DNA of 64,000 nucleotides, taken from contig NZ_CP107947.1 of the NCBI RefSeq assembly GCF_036059255.1, forward strand, positions 2,666,001 to 2,730,000, written 5' to 3'. Source of the DNA: Micromonospora sp. NBC_00389. GTDB taxonomy: Bacteria > Actinomycetota > Actinomycetes > Mycobacteriales > Micromonosporaceae. Made by a program: the position numbers and the translations under genes. Positions 60,650-64,000 of the stretch are shown here, one piece after another. Positions within the stretch are counted from its first letter, which is position 1; each line of letters starts with the position of its first letter. The notes below the pieces were generated by a model. It worked only from the letters and a program-made list of their open reading frames with translations, did not search any database and was not told the DNA's origin.

Positions 60650-61501
60650 TTACGCCGGCAGGTAGGCGAACGTGTCCGGGTGCGCGCCCTGCCGGCCGGC
60701 CTCGCCCTTGTCCAGCGTGGTGATCCGCTCCATCGCCGCGCCGTCCAGCTCGAAGTCGAAGATCCGGATGTTCTCCTCGATCCGCTTAGGGGTGACCGAC
60801 TTCGGGAAGATGATGTCGCCGCGCTGCACGTGCCAGCGGAGCACCACCTGCGCCGGGGTCCGGCCGAGCTGCTCGGCGATGTCGACCACCGTCGGGTCGC
60901 CCAGCACCATGCCCTGCGCGATCGGCGACCACGCCTCGGTGAGGATGTTGTGCTTGCGGCCGTAAGCGCGAACATCCTCGTTGCCGAAATACGGGTGCGC
61001 CTCGATCTGGTTCACCGCCGGCACCACGTCCGCCTCAGCGGCCAGCCGCTGCAGGTGCGGCACCTGGAAGTTCGACACGCCGATCGAGCGGGCCCGGCCG
61101 TCGCGCTGGAACTCCTCCAGCACCTTCCAGATGGAGACGAAGTCGCCGTCGTACAGCGTCGGCAGCGGCCAGTGGATCAGGAACAGGTCGATGTAGTCCA
61201 TCTTCAGCGCCGCCAACGTCGAGTCGAACGCCCTGCGGGCGTCGTCCGGGCGGTGGAAGCCGTTGTTCAGCTTGCTGGTGATGTAGACCGCGCCCCGGTC
61301 GAGGCCGGACCTGCGCACGGCCTCGCCCACCTCGGCCTCGTTGCCGTACATCTCAGCGGTGTCGATGTGCCGGTAGCCCACCTCCAGCGCCGTGGCCACG
61401 GCGGCGACGGTGTCCTTCGGCTCGATCTGGAACACCCCGAAGCCGAGCTGCGGAATGGTGGTGCCGTCGTTCAGGCTGATGTCAGGAATCGTGCTGGCCA
61501 C
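60650..61501 (-). CDS. aldo/keto reductase (2,5-diketo-D-gluconate reductase-like)
   Basis: A 283-aa AKR5-like enzyme: GFGVFQIEPKDTV, HIDTAEMYGNE (Asp, Tyr), ITSKLNN (Lys), LIHWPLP (His), and the NADPH site PKSVTPKRIEENIRIF. GTG 61501 follows AAGGAG; upstream in-frame codons run into a tandem repeat and are not likely coding. It follows the LysR gene on the same strand by 171 bp. Confidence 0.92.
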   Translation of the reverse strand: MASTIPDISLNDGTTIPQLGFGVFQIEPKDTVAAVATALEVGYRHIDTAEMYGNEAEVGEAVRRSGLDRGAVYITSKLNNGFHRPDDARRAFDSTLAALKMDYIDLFLIHWPLPTLYDGDFVSIWKVLEEFQRDGRARSIGVSNFQVPHLQRLAAEADVVPAVNQIEAHPYFGNEDVRAYGRKHNILTEAWSPIAQGMVLGDPTVVDIAEQLGRTPAQVVLRWHVQRGDIIFPKSVTPKRIEENIRIFDFELDGAAMERITTLDKGEAGRQGAHPDTFAYLPA

Positions 61502-61564
61502 TGCGGCTCCTTCGCGTCTTCGTCGGAGGCATCCGGGGCGCGGAGTCGCGTCCACGTCCGCCAC

Positions 61565-61625
61565 CTTGTCATCCATACCAAGCGGGAGGTCGATCTTGTC
61601 ATCCATACCCGAGCGGGAGGTCGAT
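61565..61625. repeat. tandem direct repeat (30 and 31 bp)
   Basis: Two nearly identical copies, 61565-61594 and 61595-61625, each with TTGTCATCCATACC and GCGGGAGGTCGAT. They lie 64-124 bp upstream of the reductase start and may be regulator sites or a recent duplication. Confidence 0.7.
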
Positions 61626-61672
61626 TCACCGTCCCTCCCGTGGTGACGAGCGCAACGCCGTGTGCCGGCCGC

Positions 61673-62638
61673 TCACCCGGTCGTGTCGAACAGCACCGGC
61701 CAGGGTCGCGCCGCCGGCACCGACGGTGGGCCGGTCGACGCGGGCGGCGTGGGCTCGCCAGCCAGCACCTCGGCGGCGAGCTGCCCGAACATCGGCGCCG
61801 CCGGGTGCGCCGAGCGGTCCGGCCAGGCCGCCGAGGTGCGTTTCGGCAGCGGTGCGCCGGCGATCGGCCGCCAGGCGATCCGGGGCTCCCGACGGGCCAC
61901 CGTCGCTGGCTCCACGGCCACCGCGCCACCGGCCAGCACCAGCCCGAAGAGGAACTCCGGGTTGCGTGCCGGCCGGACCCGTGCCGGCCGGTAGCCGTGC
62001 CGTCGGCACACCGCCAGCAGGTGGTCGTGCCAGCCGGGTGCGGTGGCCCGGGGCGCGGCCACCAGGTCGAGGCCGGCCAGCGCGGCGAGCGTCACCTCCC
62101 GGTCGCGGGCCAGCGGCGAGGTACGCGGCAACAGCACCCCCAGCGGTACGTCGACCGGGGTGCCGAAGCGCAGCCCGTCCGCCGCCACCGGGTGGTGCAC
62201 CAGCCCCACGTCCAGGTTCCGTTCGGTGAGCATCCGCACCTGCTCGCCGGTGGTCAGCTCGTGCAGCTCCACGTCCAGCCCGGGTGCCCGGGCGGTGAGT
62301 TCGTCCAGCAGCGCGCGCAGCGTCACGGCGGGCGTCTCCGGTGGCACCCCGGCCCGCAGGACACCCAGCTCACCCGCGCGGACCTGCCCCATCAGGTTGC
62401 GCAGCCGGCCCTCCCCGGCGAGCAGCTCCTCGGCCTCGCCGAGCAGCAGCTCACCGGCGGTGGTGAGCCGCACCTGGCGGCGGGACCGGTCGAACAGCTC
62501 GACGGTCAGCTCCCGTTCCAGCCGCTGGATCGACTGGCTCAGTGGCGGCTGGGCCATCCCGAGTTGCTCCGCGGCCCGCCCGAAGTGCAGCTCGTGGGCT
62601 ACCACCACGAAGTGCCGCAAATGCCGGAGCAGGTCCAC
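61673..62638 (-). CDS. LysR-family transcriptional regulator
   Basis: A 321-aa LysR regulator. The N-terminal helix-turn-helix is clear (LRHFVVVAHELHFGRAAEQLGMAQPPLSQSIQRLERELTVELFDR), followed by the substrate-binding domain (GVLRAGVPPETPAVTLRALLDEL, VELHELTTGEQVRMLTERNLDVGLVH). It diverges from the beta-lactamase-like gene (51 bp between starts) and could control that gene or the reductase downstream. Confidence 0.9.
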   Translation of the reverse strand: MDLLRHLRHFVVVAHELHFGRAAEQLGMAQPPLSQSIQRLERELTVELFDRSRRQVRLTTAGELLLGEAEELLAGEGRLRNLMGQVRAGELGVLRAGVPPETPAVTLRALLDELTARAPGLDVELHELTTGEQVRMLTERNLDVGLVHHPVAADGLRFGTPVDVPLGVLLPRTSPLARDREVTLAALAGLDLVAAPRATAPGWHDHLLAVCRRHGYRPARVRPARNPEFLFGLVLAGGAVAVEPATVARREPRIAWRPIAGAPLPKRTSAAWPDRSAHPAAPMFGQLAAEVLAGEPTPPASTGPPSVPAARPWPVLFDTTG

Positions 62639-62689
62639 GGCCGGACCCTACGCCAGCGCCGGCATCGTGCTGCTGGATACCGTTCCGGG

Positions 62690-63613
62690 GTGAACGTGGG
62701 GGAGCGCATCGAGGTCATCTTCGCCAGTGCGGGCGTGACCGCCAGCCTGCACGCCGTCGACCTGGACGCCGTGGACCTGACCGCCGGGTCCACCAGCGGT
62801 GCGGCCGGCGGCCGTGGAGAGGTCGGGGTGCGCGCCGACGAGCAGGTGGTGATCGCCTCGATCTTCAAGATCCTGCTGGTGTTGGAGTTCGCCCGGCAGG
62901 TCGTCGCCGGTCAACTGGACCCGACCGAACGGGTCCTGGTCACCGCCGCGGACCGGCTCGGCGGGTGGGGGCTGGCCGGCTGCGCCGACGACGCCGAGGT
63001 GTCACTGCGTGACCTGGCGTACTTCGCCATGTCGGTCACCGACAACACCGCCGCCGACCTGCTGCTGCGCCGGGTCGGCCCGGACCTGCTGCCGATGCTC
63101 GCCGTCGAGCTGGGGTTGACCCGCACCCGCGTCCGAGGCGGCCCCCGGGACCTGGTCGAGGGGATGCTCGCCGACGTGGGCGCGCGGACCGAGGCGGAGT
63201 TCGCCCGGATCTTCCCCACCCTGCCGGCGGACCGGGTCTGGGCCATGCGGGTTTTCGACCCGGCGCGCACCACGTCCAGCACCGCCCGGGAGATCACCCG
63301 GCTGCTCACCCTGATCTGGCGCGACGAGGCCGGCCCGGCGGAGGCCTGCGCGATGGTCCGCACCTGGATGGCCCGGCAGATCTTCTGGACCCGGCTGGCC
63401 GCCGGGTTCCCGCCCGGCGTGCGGGTGTCCGGCAAGACCGGCACACTGCCCGGCCTGCACCTGGAGGCCGGGGTCGCCGAGTATCCGGACGGCGGCCGGT
63501 ACGCCATCGCCGTCTTCGCCCGTGCCGACCGGCTGACCCCGCGCCGGATCGACGTGGACCTGGCGATGGGGCACGCCGCTCGGACAGCCGTCGAGGCGCT
63601 GCGCGGCGATTGA
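62690..63613 (+). CDS. class A beta-lactamase-like serine hydrolase
   Basis: A 307-aa protein with the three motifs of the fold: S-x-x-K in IASIFKILL, the SDN equivalent in SVTDNTAADLLL, and K-T-G in VSGKTGTLPG. No signal peptide is visible at GTG 62690, so it may act inside the cell or be an esterase or peptidase rather than a resistance enzyme. The frame continues open far upstream, but that region is antisense to LysR and the reductase and is not coding. Confidence 0.85.
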   Translation: MNVGERIEVIFASAGVTASLHAVDLDAVDLTAGSTSGAAGGRGEVGVRADEQVVIASIFKILLVLEFARQVVAGQLDPTERVLVTAADRLGGWGLAGCADDAEVSLRDLAYFAMSVTDNTAADLLLRRVGPDLLPMLAVELGLTRTRVRGGPRDLVEGMLADVGARTEAEFARIFPTLPADRVWAMRVFDPARTTSSTAREITRLLTLIWRDEAGPAEACAMVRTWMARQIFWTRLAAGFPPGVRVSGKTGTLPGLHLEAGVAEYPDGGRYAIAVFARADRLTPRRIDVDLAMGHAARTAVEALRGD

Positions 63614-63767
63614 TTTCTCGCTCGTCCGAGCCTCGCCGCACCGTCGCTGAGCCGGCCCGATATGCGGGTGCGTATCGGTGCGGGTGGTGTTGGATCTTGG
63701 ACCTGGGCTGATTGGCGCTGATTGGCTCGTGGCGACCAACCGCCCGACCACGGGGAGTAGATCCTTC

Positions 63768-64000
63768 ATGCCCAGTCTCGACCGCCGTCGCTTCCTCCGC
63801 GACGCCGCCGCCACCACCGCCCTCGTCTCCGCCGGCGGCCTCGCCGCCACCAGCTCGGCCGCCCCGGCCCAGGCCGCGCCGCCGGTCGCCGCTCCCGCGC
63901 CGACCAGCCGCCGCAGCGGCGCGGTCAGCTTCCGCTGGTGGGGTACGGCCGGCTGGCGCATCGACATCAGGGACCGGACGGTGCTGGTCGACCCGTTCCT
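63768..64000 (+). CDS. Tat-exported metallo-beta-lactamase-fold hydrolase (3' partial)
   Basis: The first 77 residues of a gene cut by the window end. A twin-arginine signal (DRRRFLRDAAATTALVSAGG) with an Ala-rich cleavage region precedes FRWWGTAGWRIDIRDRTVLVDPF, the first strand pair of an UlaG-like MBL-fold protein. ATG 63768 follows GGGGAG. The metal-binding HxHxDH lies outside the window. Confidence 0.75.
   Translation, partial: MPSLDRRRFLRDAAATTALVSAGGLAATSSAAPAQAAPPVAAPAPTSRRSGAVSFRWWGTAGWRIDIRDRTVLVDPF

Noticed and set aside
60647-62689. Very long open + frame upstream of the beta-lactamase-like gene
   Set aside because: It is antisense to the clear aldo/keto reductase and LysR genes and its translation has no family features; only the part from 62690 is coding.
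1-64000. CRISPR arrays, rRNA and tRNA genes
   Set aside because: No regularly spaced short repeats, no rRNA-like conserved stretches and no complete cloverleaf were seen by reading; a tRNAscan or array finder run would be decisive.

Overview
The window is high-GC DNA with frequent GTG starts, Shine-Dalgarno sites of the GGAGG type, and many 4-bp ATGA or GTGA gene overlaps. Together with the families present (BREX type 2, short GntR regulator with a DivIVA-like small protein, AraC, DUF5937-type and LysR regulators, Tat substrates), this points to an actinomycete, most likely a Micromonosporaceae chromosome. The genus is inference. I saw no rRNA, tRNA or CRISPR array.

Region 1 (1-41.4 kb) is a defence island. 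It opens inside pglX of a type 2 BREX operon and runs through pglY, pglZ, brxD and brxHI, each overlapping the next by 4 bp. The start of pglX and any pglW lie off the left edge. Next come a membrane-anchored small protein, an intact IS701-family insertion with a CTAA target duplication, a short-GntR regulator and three overlapping small genes that look like integrative-element cargo, and a GIY-YIG nuclease. A two-gene SNF2-type helicase plus GHKL-ATPase/HNH unit follows. After that are two leftward predicted nuclease genes (PD-(D/E)XK, and a twice-frameshifted DUF6884/GIY-YIG gene) diverging from a rightward operon DUF429 - DUF6361-like - PLD nuclease - large helicase, with a possible 57-residue ORF coupled to the helicase. 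A HelD/HelR-family RNA polymerase recycling helicase, a membrane helix-hairpin-helix protein, an ISAs1 remnant, an AbiE toxin-antitoxin pair, a secreted three-repeat protein and an OGG-fold-like protein close the island. The two helicase-centred operons are the best candidates for under-described defence systems.

Region 2 (41.4-48.5 kb) has an HTH/DUF4180 pair diverging from a large AAA-type ATPase, then an HSL-type esterase gene broken by a TnpB-only IS200/IS605 element. Removing exactly 46141-47477 restores the esterase frame across the junction. This gives a candidate TAM (TTCAT) and the native guide of the TnpB RNA.

Region 3 (48.5-64 kb) is ordinary chromosome: an AraC regulator, a DrrAB-type ABC exporter with an FMN reductase, a two-gene membrane-protein operon, GNAT, two aldo/keto reductases, an SDR with divergent XRE regulator, a DUF5937-type ArsR regulator, two exported proteins, LysR with a divergent class A beta-lactamase-like protein, and the start of a Tat-exported metallo-beta-lactamase-fold protein.

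Several genes carry single-base frameshifts (DUF6884/GIY-YIG twice, triple-repeat protein, esterase, ISAs1). These may be real decay in accessory DNA or assembly errors, and they affect how those calls should be read.
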